64,000 nucleotides of DNA from Mannheimia glucosida. Lineage in GTDB: Bacteria > Pseudomonadota > Gammaproteobacteria > Enterobacterales > Pasteurellaceae. The notes under the pieces are model-generated. The model was not told the origin of the DNA. It saw nothing but the letters and a program-made list of their open reading frames with translations, and did no database searches. Position numbers and translations under genes: made by a program. Where the stretch lies: NCBI RefSeq assembly GCF_046267875.1, contig NZ_CP176502.1:2232001-2296000 (forward strand), in the 5' to 3' direction. Shown here piece after piece: positions 32,883-41,655 of this stretch (positions are counted from its first letter, which is position 1; every line of letters starts with the position of its first letter).

Positions 32883-34151
32883 TTAACCAATCAATTTAAA
32901 CTGCTGAGCTAAAAACAGTAACGTAAAGCTAGTTAAGTAAATTAAGCCGATAACTGCCAACCAAAATAACCAGCCTTTTGCACGATGCTCACCTTTTAGC
33001 ACTAAAGAGAAATTTAACCACGCAAAAACAGGGGTAGAAACAAATGATGAAATCATTGCAAATTGTAACATTTTCGCCACATCACTCATAAATTGGCTAA
33101 TAATTAAAATGCCGATGAGTGCAGTTACCGTCATCCAAATACTTAATTCTGTTTGTGAATGTTGCTTACGCCCGCTAATTAAACGTAACGCTTCTGCATT
33201 CGCTCGTGAATATCCATCAATAACAGTGATCGTTGTGCCGAACATACACATAAATGCAATAAATGCGATTAAAAGCTTAGACCAGTCGCCAATCGCAAAA
33301 GCATACATTTTAATTAATTGAGCAATATAGGCAACACCGGCTTGTTCTACTTTTTCACCTGAACCGTACTGTACTAACGCACCCAATGCTAAAAAGACAA
33401 TCGCCAAAATTGCCGTGCCGATATAGCCCACATTAAAATCAAAAATACCGTCCTCATAATTCACTTTACTTAAACGTTTTTTCGCAATAACCCACATTGA
33501 GTTAATGGCAGAAATTTCAATTGGTGCAGGCATCCAGCCCATTAATGCAACGATGAACGCAAGTGCTGCTAAATTCCACGGCGAAGGCTCTACGAAATCT
33601 GGAGCAATTTCAACGCCACCTTTTAAAGCAGCAATGATCACGGCAGATACCGTAGAGATGGTTAAAGCAATCATAATCCATTTAGATAATGTATCTAAGA
33701 ATTTATATTGCCCTAGAAGTAAAATACCCCAAGTGATCACAATCACAATAGTTCCTGCCATTGGAATGCTTAAATCTAACGGAATACCTAAAGCAGAAAA
33801 AATAAATTTTAGAATCGCTGCTGAAACAATCGCCACCGCAGCTGTGTTAATCATTGCAGCAAAAACGTTAAGGATAAAGAAAATAATAAGATAAAACTTT
33901 CCTTTTTCTTTGTAGCCTTCCAATAAAGTTTTACCGCTAGCTAAGGTATATTGCACACCAAAGCGGAAAAACGGATATTTAAATAAATTGGCTAACAGAA
34001 TAATAATCGCCAGCTGCCAGCCATAAATCGCACCAGATTGTGTAGAGGCAATAATATGCGAACCACCCACTGCCGCAGATGCCATCAAAATCCCCGGCCC
34101 CATTGCAGCAAATTTACTTTGCCAAGTTGAATGTTCTATTTGTTGTGTCAT
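32883..34151 (-). CDS. Atypical Nramp-family divalent metal transporter
   Basis: Inner membrane protein of 422 residues with about eleven hydrophobic helices and the Nramp fold signature near the start (MGPGILMASAAVGGSHI). Canonical Nramp transporters bind metal with DPGN in helix 1 and MPH in helix 6. Here these are VGGS and MPA (in GWMPAPIEI), so neither motif is intact. It may carry another ion, for example Mg, or use a different coordination. It is transcribed alone, convergent with ligA. Confidence 0.8.
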   Translation of the reverse strand: MTQQIEHSTWQSKFAAMGPGILMASAAVGGSHIIASTQSGAIYGWQLAIIILLANLFKYPFFRFGVQYTLASGKTLLEGYKEKGKFYLIIFFILNVFAAMINTAAVAIVSAAILKFIFSALGIPLDLSIPMAGTIVIVITWGILLLGQYKFLDTLSKWIMIALTISTVSAVIIAALKGGVEIAPDFVEPSPWNLAALAFIVALMGWMPAPIEISAINSMWVIAKKRLSKVNYEDGIFDFNVGYIGTAILAIVFLALGALVQYGSGEKVEQAGVAYIAQLIKMYAFAIGDWSKLLIAFIAFMCMFGTTITVIDGYSRANAEALRLISGRKQHSQTELSIWMTVTALIGILIISQFMSDVAKMLQFAMISSFVSTPVFAWLNFSLVLKGEHRAKGWLFWLAVIGLIYLTSFTLLFLAQQFKLIG

Positions 34152-34438
34152 ATAGCTTTCCTTATCACATTACTATCAAAACAAGATGGTTTCATTCTAC
34201 TTATAAAAACCAAATAAAAACACTCCTCTAGAAAAGATGTTCATAAAATAATACAGATATTATGCTGAATAGAGAGTATGAAATGATAAGAAAGCATTTA
34301 TAAAAATGATTTAATAAGAATTAAAAACTAAGATAGAGTATAAAAATGGTTTTAAATAAAATTTAAAATAAATTGTAAATTTTTATTTACCAAGATTTTT
34401 AGCAAAGTTTTCACTAAAAATGACCGCTTGCAGGCAAT
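34152..34438. other. AT-rich non-coding spacer upstream of the Nramp-like gene
   Basis: No open frame of protein-like composition and no known RNA was recognised. It holds a single degenerate USS (ACCGCTTGC, 34423-34431) and several AT-rich promoter-like words. AATAATACAGATATTAT (around 34238-34265) is a loose inverted repeat that I could not assign to a metal regulator. Confidence 0.5.
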
Positions 34439-34439
34439 A

Positions 34440-34463
34440 AAAAAGTGCGTTTCCGCACTTTTT
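34440..34463 (-). terminator. Terminator of the DUF4189 lipoprotein gene
   Basis: A 10-bp stem AAAAAGTGCG/CGCACTTTTT with a TTTC loop, followed by T on the minus strand, lies 11 bases beyond the stop codon. Confidence 0.85.
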
Positions 34464-34474
34464 ACTAAAATGAT

Positions 34475-35365
34475 TTAATTACTCAACCAATGCTCACCGT
34501 TGCCATTAGCTGGTGGATTAATCGGTTGGTTATTATTCTTACCTGGAATAATAATTTGAGGCTGATCGTACATACATTTGTTGTTCGACAATATATCACA
34601 GGGAATAGCACATACAGCAGGGGCAGAAAGGCGACAACTTGAACCACCTTTTTGATTACAATTCTCTAATGCATTTTCTTCAGCAAGACTACTAACGATA
34701 CTATACCCAAAATCATCGAAGCCTTGACCATCTTTATAACCTTGTGCAAAAGCAAGGCACATATTACTAAACGAGAAGATCATTTGGCAATTACGACCAC
34801 CGTTCTTTTCACACTGTTTAAACGCATCTTGCTTCGCATTTTCTAAATTTTTAGACGGATTATCAGTCACCCACATCATATTTTGTTCAGGTGACATATA
34901 AATTGATGACCATAAACGAGGCTGTGTTTTACGCTTTGCTAAGTCCTCTTTACTGGCAATGGTTACTGCTTCTTTATATTCACCACATTTAAACTCTTTT
35001 TCGACATCACCAAAACCACTCATTTCACGAACAGAGGTGATTTTATTATCAGCATCAGCAAAAAGATATGTCCAAGTCGATCCACCTGTATAAACCTTAT
35101 CTGTTGTCATAAATATAGTGGTTGCATTACGACCAACTTCATAAGTTTGCAAATCATACAAAGCTAGTTGATAACCATAAACATAGCTTAATTCATTATC
35201 TTTTACGCATTGAACCGCTGTATCAGGTAAACGTTTACGTGCAAAAAATTCAGATACATCTTTACCACGCCAATAAACACTATCTAGTGGCTTAATCATT
35301 GTAGAACAAGCGGTCAAAAATAATGACGAAATAACAAATAGCAAAGAGCTTATTTTGAAATTCAT
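34475..35365 (-). CDS. DUF4189-domain lipoprotein of unknown function
   Basis: Start chosen at ATG 35365 (296 residues) behind AAAGGT; an upstream in-frame ATG lacks a ribosome site. A lipoprotein signal with lipobox LTAC (Cys20) is visible, and its Thr-Ala-Cys codons form an exact USS (35306-35314). The C-terminal half has the DUF4189 pattern: IYMSPEQNMMWVTDNPSKN, then AKQDAFKQC, GGRNCQMIFSFSNMCLAFA and a second copy with C-x(n)-GGSSCRL. The many cysteines suggest disulfides. Function is unknown; it lies downstream of fabB but behind its terminator. Confidence 0.82.
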   Translation of the reverse strand: MNFKISSLLFVISSLFLTACSTMIKPLDSVYWRGKDVSEFFARKRLPDTAVQCVKDNELSYVYGYQLALYDLQTYEVGRNATTIFMTTDKVYTGGSTWTYLFADADNKITSVREMSGFGDVEKEFKCGEYKEAVTIASKEDLAKRKTQPRLWSSIYMSPEQNMMWVTDNPSKNLENAKQDAFKQCEKNGGRNCQMIFSFSNMCLAFAQGYKDGQGFDDFGYSIVSSLAEENALENCNQKGGSSCRLSAPAVCAIPCDILSNNKCMYDQPQIIIPGKNNNQPINPPANGNGEHWLSN

Positions 35366-35383
35366 AATAATTACCTTTAAAAG

Positions 35384-35415
35384 AAAAAAGAGCAAGCTTT
35401 CACTTACTCTTTTTT
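35384..35415 (-). terminator. Terminator of fabB
   Basis: On the minus strand a 13-bp stem AAAAAAGAGTAAG/CTTGCTCTTTTTT (one U-G pair, 6-base loop) lies just after the fabB stop and before the lipoprotein gene. The stem itself ends in six T. Confidence 0.8.
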
Positions 35416-35418
35416 ATA

Positions 35419-36636
35419 TTACTTAGAATAGCGTTGGAACACTAAACACGCATTCGTACCACCAAAGCCGAAGCTGTTAGACATCACGGTAGTTAATGCT
35501 TTGTCTTGACGTTCGGTTACAATATTCATACCTTGAGCTTGCTCATCAAGGGTTTCAATATTAATGCTTGGTGCAATAAAATTGTTATCTAACATTAATA
35601 ATGAGTAAATTGCCTCGTGCGCACCTGCTGCACCTAATGAGTGTCCGGTCATTGATTTGGTTGATGAAATTGCTGGCGTTTTATCACCAAAGACATTACG
35701 GATCGCCCCTAACTCTTTTACATCACCCACTGGAGTAGAAGTGCCGTGTACGTTAATATACTCGATTTCACCATTTACAGTTGCCATCGCCTGTCTCATA
35801 CAACGCTCTGCACCTTCACCACTTGGCGCTACCATATCGTAACCGTCTGAGGTTGCACCATAGCCCACAATTTCAGCATAGATTTTTGCGCCACGAGCAA
35901 GAGCGTGTTCTAACTCTTCCACCACAACCACTGCACCACCACCGGCAATCACAAAACCATCACGATTAGCATCATAAGCACGGCTAGCTTTTGTTGGTGT
36001 TTCATTATATTTAGTTGAAACAGCACCCATTGCATCAAACTCGGTTGCACATTCCCAAGAAAGTTCTTCTGCACCACCTGCAAACACCACATCTTGTTTA
36101 CCTAATTGGATTAACTCCATCGCGTGTCCGATACAGTGAGCAGAAGTCGCACAAGCTGAGCTGATTGAATAGTTTACACCACGAATTTTATAAGGTGTTG
36201 CCAAGCATGCTGACACACTTGATGCCATTGTTTTGGTTACTGCGTAAGGCCCAACAGCTTTCACACCACGTGGACCACGTACTGCATCACAAGCTACAAG
36301 TTGACTGTGCGCCGAGCCTGTACCTGCTCCGATCACCAAACCGGTACGATCGTTTGAAACTTGTTCTTCGGTTAAGCCTGAGTCTTCGATTGCTTCTTTC
36401 ATTGAAAGATAAGCGTAAGCCGCAGCATCTCCCATAAAACGATAGATTTTACGGTCAATTAACTCAGCCGGATTTAATTTAATAGTACCTGCCACTTGGC
36501 TACGCATACCCACTTCAGCAAACTCAGGCACAAATTCAATGCCTGATTTACCTGCTTTTAGTGATTCCAACACTTCTTCTTTGTTGTTACCGATACTGGA
36601 AATTACACCTAATCCTGTAATAACGACTCTTTTCAT
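35419..36636 (-). CDS. fabB: 3-oxoacyl-[acyl-carrier-protein] synthase I
   Basis: Elongating condensing enzyme of type II fatty acid synthesis, needed for unsaturated fatty acids. The 405-residue protein has the Cys-His-His triad: nucleophile Cys162 in SISSACATSAH, His in NVHGTSTPVGD and His in KSMTGHSLGAAG. SFGFGGTNACLVF at the C-terminus is typical. Length and motifs favour FabB over FabF. It is divergent from cyaA; no FabR or FadR site was recognised. Confidence 0.95.
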   Translation of the reverse strand: MKRVVITGLGVISSIGNNKEEVLESLKAGKSGIEFVPEFAEVGMRSQVAGTIKLNPAELIDRKIYRFMGDAAAYAYLSMKEAIEDSGLTEEQVSNDRTGLVIGAGTGSAHSQLVACDAVRGPRGVKAVGPYAVTKTMASSVSACLATPYKIRGVNYSISSACATSAHCIGHAMELIQLGKQDVVFAGGAEELSWECATEFDAMGAVSTKYNETPTKASRAYDANRDGFVIAGGGAVVVVEELEHALARGAKIYAEIVGYGATSDGYDMVAPSGEGAERCMRQAMATVNGEIEYINVHGTSTPVGDVKELGAIRNVFGDKTPAISSTKSMTGHSLGAAGAHEAIYSLLMLDNNFIAPSINIETLDEQAQGMNIVTERQDKALTTVMSNSFGFGGTNACLVFQRYSK

Positions 36637-36860
36637 TTTGTTTCCTTCATCATTTTGATCTGAAAAATACTTGATTCAGCTTACACTTGTTCACTCAAAT
36701 AAGCTACTAAAACTTGATTATTTTACACAATTTCATTACTGGTCTGAACTCTTTCTATCAAGATAGCGGTTGAATTTCAGACATTTTTTGCAAAATAGGG
36801 AATGAAATTTAATTTCCCGATTTTTTACCCTATTACATAATAATCACTTTTCCGCTAAAA

Positions 36861-36876
36861 TGCTAAACAGTTCACA
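36861..36876 (+). promoter_or_regulatory. Possible CRP site overlapping the cyaA start region
   Basis: TGCTA-AACAGT-TCACA has a perfect right half-site and a 3 of 5 left half for CRP. It lies 21-36 bases before the cyaA start. E. coli cyaA is repressed by CRP from a comparable position, so negative feedback is plausible. Confidence 0.35.
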
Positions 36877-36896
36877 CTTTAGTAAGGAAAGCTGAC

Positions 36897-39434
36897 GTGA
36901 AAACATTAACCCTGACAGCCAACAAAATAACAGCCGTAGAAGGCGCTGCCATTGGGGCGAACCAGGGGAGCTTCGCCCAAAAATTAAACTCTACTAAAGC
37001 ACGAATTGATCAACTTAATGCATACCGAATAGAACGAGCTATCAATGCTAATAATCATCATTTTATGCATGTTTTCTCTCTCATTCCATTGCTTATTCAT
37101 CTTAATCACCCTGTGTTACCGGCTTATGTTGAAAATGCACCACAAGGGATTTGGCATTTTCAACTCTCTGATTATCAAAAACAATTTCTGGTTTCTTACC
37201 GTTTTGATGAAGCAATCTCTGCCGATCATTTGGGCCCCCATCCCAGCTTTGATGCTCTTTATTCGATGGGTAGCACCGGTACTATTACCCAAACAAGCTG
37301 TTCTGATTTAGATTTATGGCTATGCTATCCGAACCATTTTACAATTGAACAATATAAGTTAATGGAGCTTAAAATTAATAAATTGCAAGAATGGGCAAAG
37401 ACATTCCAAATCGACATCAATATTTATTTAATGAACCCAGAACAATTTAAGAGCCAAACTTATAACAGTAGCGTAACCGATGAACACAGTGGTTCAGCAC
37501 AGCATTTTTTTCTATTAGATGAATTTTATCGTTCAGCTATTTTACTTGCCGGTAAGCGTTTACTCTGGTTGCATTTGCATAAAAATGAATACCAAAATGT
37601 TCACAATAACCCTGAAATTGACTTAACGGAATGGGTTGATTTCGGCGATTTTTCCAGCCTTTCAACCAGTGAATTTTTTGGTGCAAGCTTATGGCAGCTC
37701 TACAAAGGAATTAATAACCCTTATAAATCGGCAATTAAAATTTTATTGCTCGAATGCTACGCTCACACTTACCCTAAAACAAAGCTCATCTCCAAAGAAT
37801 TTAAGAAAAAACTACTAAGTGACAATGCATTGGAATACCACTTTGATCCCTACTTAGCCATGCTTGAATTGGTAACAGAACACTTAAGATCACGCAAAGA
37901 GTGGGTGAAATTAGACCGCTTGCGAGTCTGTTTTTATGCAAAAGCGGTTGAGGGAGAAATAAATAACAACTGGAGAAGTCGTGATTTAGACGAGCTGGTT
38001 AACCAATGGTCTTGGTCAGAAAAACAAATTCAATTACTTCAAAACCGTCAACATTGGAAAATTAAGCAAGTGATGAATCATGAGAATATGCTGATTGATC
38101 ATTTACTACAAAGTTATCGAAATTTAATTCATTTTGCTCGAAAATTTCATATTAATCCGAGCATTATGACAAATGATACTGATATTTTAATGCGAAAACT
38201 TTATTCTGTATTTGAAGCACTTCCAGGAAAAATATCGTTAATTAATCCTAAAATATCGTCCAATTTAGCAGAAAAAGCAATTACATTTATTGAAGCTAAA
38301 GTTGGATCTGCGTTACAACCCGGTTGGTATTTAGTTAATCAGGCACCTAAAAGTCGTTATGACTCTGAAAATCGTTATGTCCATTATAATAAAAGCCCGA
38401 TTAAGCTTATTGCTTGGGGGTATTTTAACGGCATTATTAACGCAGCAACTAATTTACATACTGTTAGCCCTAATTTAGATATCGAGAAATTGCGACAATT
38501 TATCACCGACTTGCGCTTATCTTTCCCAATTCAAGCGCCGGAAGTGACCAATGATGACATGCATCACCCTAATGAAATTCGCAATTTGGTTATAGCGCTT
38601 AATTTAGTGCAAGACCCAACCGAACATATCGATGAACTACCAAAAAAAGTTTATCCAAGCGATCTGTTTAATTTTGGTAAGGCACAAAAAACGTTAGTTG
38701 GTAGTGTGAGCATTATTTATCGAAATGTATGGAATGAAATTCGAACTCAACATTTTGACGGTGAAGATGCTATTTTAAAAGCACTAAAATTGGTATCCAA
38801 TCGAATTTATCAAGGAAATTCTTCACCTCAATCAGTTAATGTTTTTTGCTATAGTAAATATCTACGTAGTGAGTTACGTGATTTTGTGGCGGATTTAGTT
38901 CATAAATGTATTACAATTCAGACTGGTTGTTTACTGCAAGAGAATGAATTTAGCACTTTAAAAGTAGCAGGAAAAACCTGGCAGTTTCTTTTTCATAAAA
39001 AAACATTTAGCATTAAACAAATTGATGAACAACAAGCGGTTGAAAATTTAAATTCTTTTGCAAAAACCAAGCAAAATGCTAAAAGCGAAAATGAAAAGAA
39101 AAAAGAATTTCCGCAACAAATTAGTGAATTTGCCAGTGAAGGCTTTTTACAGTTTTTCTTTGAAGACAATGTCGATAATAGTTTTAATGTATATGTTGTA
39201 GATGAACGTAATAATGTCGAAAGTTACTATAACTGTTTAGGAAATAAAGAAGAGAAAATCAGGAAAATCAATAAATTACAAAATGAAAAACAATTAAAAA
39301 CAGAAACGCCAGCATCATTTGGAAGCTTTAACCATCCACAATTTTATCAACTTATTTCACCGAATGGTGAACTATGTATTGTGCCGTTTCAAAGTCGCCA
39401 ACATTTAGATTATTTAGCACAGAAAAGTTATTAA
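36897..39434 (+). CDS. cyaA: Class I adenylate cyclase
   Basis: Makes cAMP from ATP under PTS control. The 845-residue protein is close to E. coli CyaA (848). The N-terminal catalytic half has SMGSTGTITQTSCSDLDLW with the metal-binding Asp pair. The start is GTG 36897 behind AAGGAAA. The first ~25 residues (up to GSFAQK) have no counterpart in E. coli CyaA and span a GC-rich palindrome, so the true start could lie downstream. It is divergent from fabB; a kefC-like gene follows 33 bases after it. An internal USS encodes Gln-Ala-Val. Confidence 0.94.
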   Translation: MKTLTLTANKITAVEGAAIGANQGSFAQKLNSTKARIDQLNAYRIERAINANNHHFMHVFSLIPLLIHLNHPVLPAYVENAPQGIWHFQLSDYQKQFLVSYRFDEAISADHLGPHPSFDALYSMGSTGTITQTSCSDLDLWLCYPNHFTIEQYKLMELKINKLQEWAKTFQIDINIYLMNPEQFKSQTYNSSVTDEHSGSAQHFFLLDEFYRSAILLAGKRLLWLHLHKNEYQNVHNNPEIDLTEWVDFGDFSSLSTSEFFGASLWQLYKGINNPYKSAIKILLLECYAHTYPKTKLISKEFKKKLLSDNALEYHFDPYLAMLELVTEHLRSRKEWVKLDRLRVCFYAKAVEGEINNNWRSRDLDELVNQWSWSEKQIQLLQNRQHWKIKQVMNHENMLIDHLLQSYRNLIHFARKFHINPSIMTNDTDILMRKLYSVFEALPGKISLINPKISSNLAEKAITFIEAKVGSALQPGWYLVNQAPKSRYDSENRYVHYNKSPIKLIAWGYFNGIINAATNLHTVSPNLDIEKLRQFITDLRLSFPIQAPEVTNDDMHHPNEIRNLVIALNLVQDPTEHIDELPKKVYPSDLFNFGKAQKTLVGSVSIIYRNVWNEIRTQHFDGEDAILKALKLVSNRIYQGNSSPQSVNVFCYSKYLRSELRDFVADLVHKCITIQTGCLLQENEFSTLKVAGKTWQFLFHKKTFSIKQIDEQQAVENLNSFAKTKQNAKSENEKKKEFPQQISEFASEGFLQFFFEDNVDNSFNVYVVDERNNVESYYNCLGNKEEKIRKINKLQNEKQLKTETPASFGSFNHPQFYQLISPNGELCIVPFQSRQHLDYLAQKSY

Positions 39435-39467
39435 TAATATTATTTATATCATACAGGTGGGAACTAT

Positions 39468-41336
39468 ATGTCAGGATTGGTTAGTCCGGAATTAATTAAA
39501 ACAGTCGCATTACTTGCAACAAGCATCACAATTGTACCACTTTTTAAACGTATTGGTTTAGGAAGCGTATTGGGTTATTTAGTCGCAGGGTGTTTAATCG
39601 GGCCATCTGGAATTGGATTATTCCAAGACCCTGCCGCTGTTGTGCATATGGCAGAGCTTGGTGTAGTAATGTTTTTGTTTATTATTGGTTTGGAAATGCA
39701 CCCGGAACTGCTTTGGGCGATGCGTAAAGCCATTTTCGGGCGAGGTTTCTTACAAGTTGCAATTTGCGGTATTTTATTAACCTTATCCGGTATTTACTTA
39801 TTAGGTTTTTCCAAAGAAGTAGCGTTTATTGCTGGTATGGGGTTTACGCTATCTTCTACCGCCATTGTAATGCAAGTGCTGGAAGATAAAGGGATAAGCT
39901 CCACACCAAAAGGACAACGCATTGTTGCAACTTTACTGTTTGAAGATTTAGCGATTGTGCCATTATTAGCCTCAGTTGCCTTTCTTGCCCCTAACCAAGT
40001 AGATGCTGAATCCAGCACTAATTGGTCTGCGATTGGACTGAGTCTTGTCGCAGTGCTAATTTTAATAGCCAGTGGAAAATGGCTGATGAACCCTATTTTC
40101 CGTGTTATTTCTAAAGCAAAAGTACGAGAAATGATGACAGCTGCCGCCTTGCTGGTAGTATTAGGCTCTGCCCTTTTAATGGAAATTAGTGGGCTTTCAA
40201 TGGCTATGGGCGCATTCCTTGCTGGCGTAATGCTTTCGGAATCTTCTTTCCGCCATCAACTAGAAGCTGATATTGAACCCTTCCGAGGTTTACTTTTAGG
40301 CTTATTCTTTATGGGCGTCGGAATGTCATTAGACCTGAGCCTAGTCCTCAATAATTGGTTATGGTTATTGGTGATTGTAGCAGTTTATGTTATCGGCAAA
40401 GGGCTTGGAATCTTTATTGCTGCCTCTATTACCCGATTAACACTGAATGAATCTATTGTGCGTACTACCATTATGGCTCACGGTGGTGAGTTTGCCTTTG
40501 TGCTATTCTCCGCCGCCGCAACCGCAGGGATTTTAAGCCCAGATACTCACGCCACCTTAACCGCTGCGGTGATTGTATCAATGTTACTTTCCCCACTTCT
40601 TATTTTAATCAAGCAAGGGGTGAGAAAGAAAAAAGCAAAAAATGAATCCACTAATATGGCCGGAGTTGAATTACCAGAAGATTTAGAAGCCAATGTATTA
40701 GTCATCGGTTTTGGGCGCTTTAATCAAATAGTCTGTCAAGCCTTATTAGCCAAAGGACTAAGTGTATCGGTTATTGATTCAAATACTGATCATATTCGTG
40801 CTGCAGCTCGTTTTGGTTTTAAACTTTACTATGGTGACGGAGCGAGACTAGATGTACTTCGGGCATCTGGCATCGCCAATGCAAGCTGCGTAATTGTTGG
40901 CGTAGGCAATCCGGAAAGAACAGAGAAAATCGTAGAGCTAATTAAATCGGAATATCCCTTAGTACCGGTATTCGCAAGAACTTACGATAGACAAAGTGCG
41001 GTTGATTTAGTTAAAAAACACCACGTTGATTATCACATCCGAGAAACCTTTGAATCAGCCCTCGCATTGAGCCAAGCCACCATTGAACGCTTAGGTTCTA
41101 GTGAGGAAGAGGCAAAACAAATTATCAGTTATGTTCGCCGATTAGATGCAGAACGCTTTAATGAGGAATTATTACACGGTTTCTCCGCAGAAGTTATCCG
41201 CAAATATTGGGTACCAACACCTTGGGTAAATCCACAACACGAAGGTAGCGCACTTAATGAAGAAACGGCTGATATTTTAGAAGAGCTTGGTGAGACAGTA
41301 GAAGTTATAAAAGTGGATATCACTGATAAAAATTAA
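39468..41336 (+). CDS. KefB/KefC-like glutathione-gated potassium/proton antiporter
   Basis: Membrane protein of 622 residues: an N-terminal CPA2 exchanger domain of about 12 helices (GLEMHPELLWAMR; HQLEADIEPFRGLLLGLFF as in KefC) and a cytoplasmic RCK/TrkA-N domain with LVIGFGRFNQIVCQALL. In E. coli such proteins release K+ and acidify the cytoplasm during electrophile stress. The ancillary KefF/KefG flavoprotein is not adjacent. KefB and KefC cannot be separated by eye. It is probably co-transcribed with cyaA. Confidence 0.87.
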   Translation: MSGLVSPELIKTVALLATSITIVPLFKRIGLGSVLGYLVAGCLIGPSGIGLFQDPAAVVHMAELGVVMFLFIIGLEMHPELLWAMRKAIFGRGFLQVAICGILLTLSGIYLLGFSKEVAFIAGMGFTLSSTAIVMQVLEDKGISSTPKGQRIVATLLFEDLAIVPLLASVAFLAPNQVDAESSTNWSAIGLSLVAVLILIASGKWLMNPIFRVISKAKVREMMTAAALLVVLGSALLMEISGLSMAMGAFLAGVMLSESSFRHQLEADIEPFRGLLLGLFFMGVGMSLDLSLVLNNWLWLLVIVAVYVIGKGLGIFIAASITRLTLNESIVRTTIMAHGGEFAFVLFSAAATAGILSPDTHATLTAAVIVSMLLSPLLILIKQGVRKKKAKNESTNMAGVELPEDLEANVLVIGFGRFNQIVCQALLAKGLSVSVIDSNTDHIRAAARFGFKLYYGDGARLDVLRASGIANASCVIVGVGNPERTEKIVELIKSEYPLVPVFARTYDRQSAVDLVKKHHVDYHIRETFESALALSQATIERLGSSEEEAKQIISYVRRLDAERFNEELLHGFSAEVIRKYWVPTPWVNPQHEGSALNEETADILEELGETVEVIKVDITDKN

Positions 41337-41408
41337 AGAATTTATACTTTGAATCCTTATTCAAGTATAAGTCTTCCTATACATATCGCATAATCACTCG
41401 TAAAAAAG

Positions 41409-41436
41409 CACCCTATCGGCATAATCTGATAGGGTG
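41409..41436 (+). terminator. Hairpin after the KefC-like gene
   Basis: A 9-bp perfect stem CACCCTATC/GATAGGGTG (41409-41417 with 41428-41436) lies about 70 bases after the stop. A second hairpin CGATGG/CCATCG (41438-41456) is directly downstream. Neither has a T-run, so termination is uncertain. Confidence 0.45.
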
Positions 41437-41458
41437 TCGATGGTAATAAACCATCGTA

Positions 41459-41591
41459 CGATGACAAGGAAAATATCTATAAAAATTTTTAAAATAGGTG
41501 GCAGCTGAATGTTAACCTCGAGGAGATCTTCACAGATAAAGATATTCAAGCCTTATTAAAAGAAGTTAATTTAATCCGTAAAAATCAATAA
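41459..41591 (+). pseudogene. Unassigned gene remnant downstream of the KefC-like gene
   Basis: Within the 319-base gap 41337-41655, ATG 41459 opens 15 codons ending at TGA. In the next frame a protein-like run follows to TAA 41591, with a tail reading LLKEVNLIRKNQ preceded by LEEIFTDKDIQA. A single frameshift would join them into about 45 residues. The family is not recognised. It may be a decayed small gene; coding status is weak. Confidence 0.3.
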
Positions 41592-41603
41592 AAGTTAGAT
41601 AAG

Positions 41604-41632
41604 AAAAAAGGCGACTTTCCGTCGCCTTTTGG
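41604..41632. terminator. Bidirectional terminator upstream of the YidE-like gene end
   Basis: A 10-bp perfect stem AAAAGGCGAC/GTCGCCTTTT (41606-41615 with 41621-41630) has a 5-base loop and A/T tracts on both sides. It serves the minus-strand YidE-like gene. Confidence 0.85.
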
Positions 41633-41655
41633 GCTTATATGCTTGATGTCTATCT

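Noticed and set aside
34230..34270. MntR or Fur operator upstream of the Nramp-like gene
   Set aside because: Only a loose AT-rich inverted repeat is present, with no clear match to either consensus.
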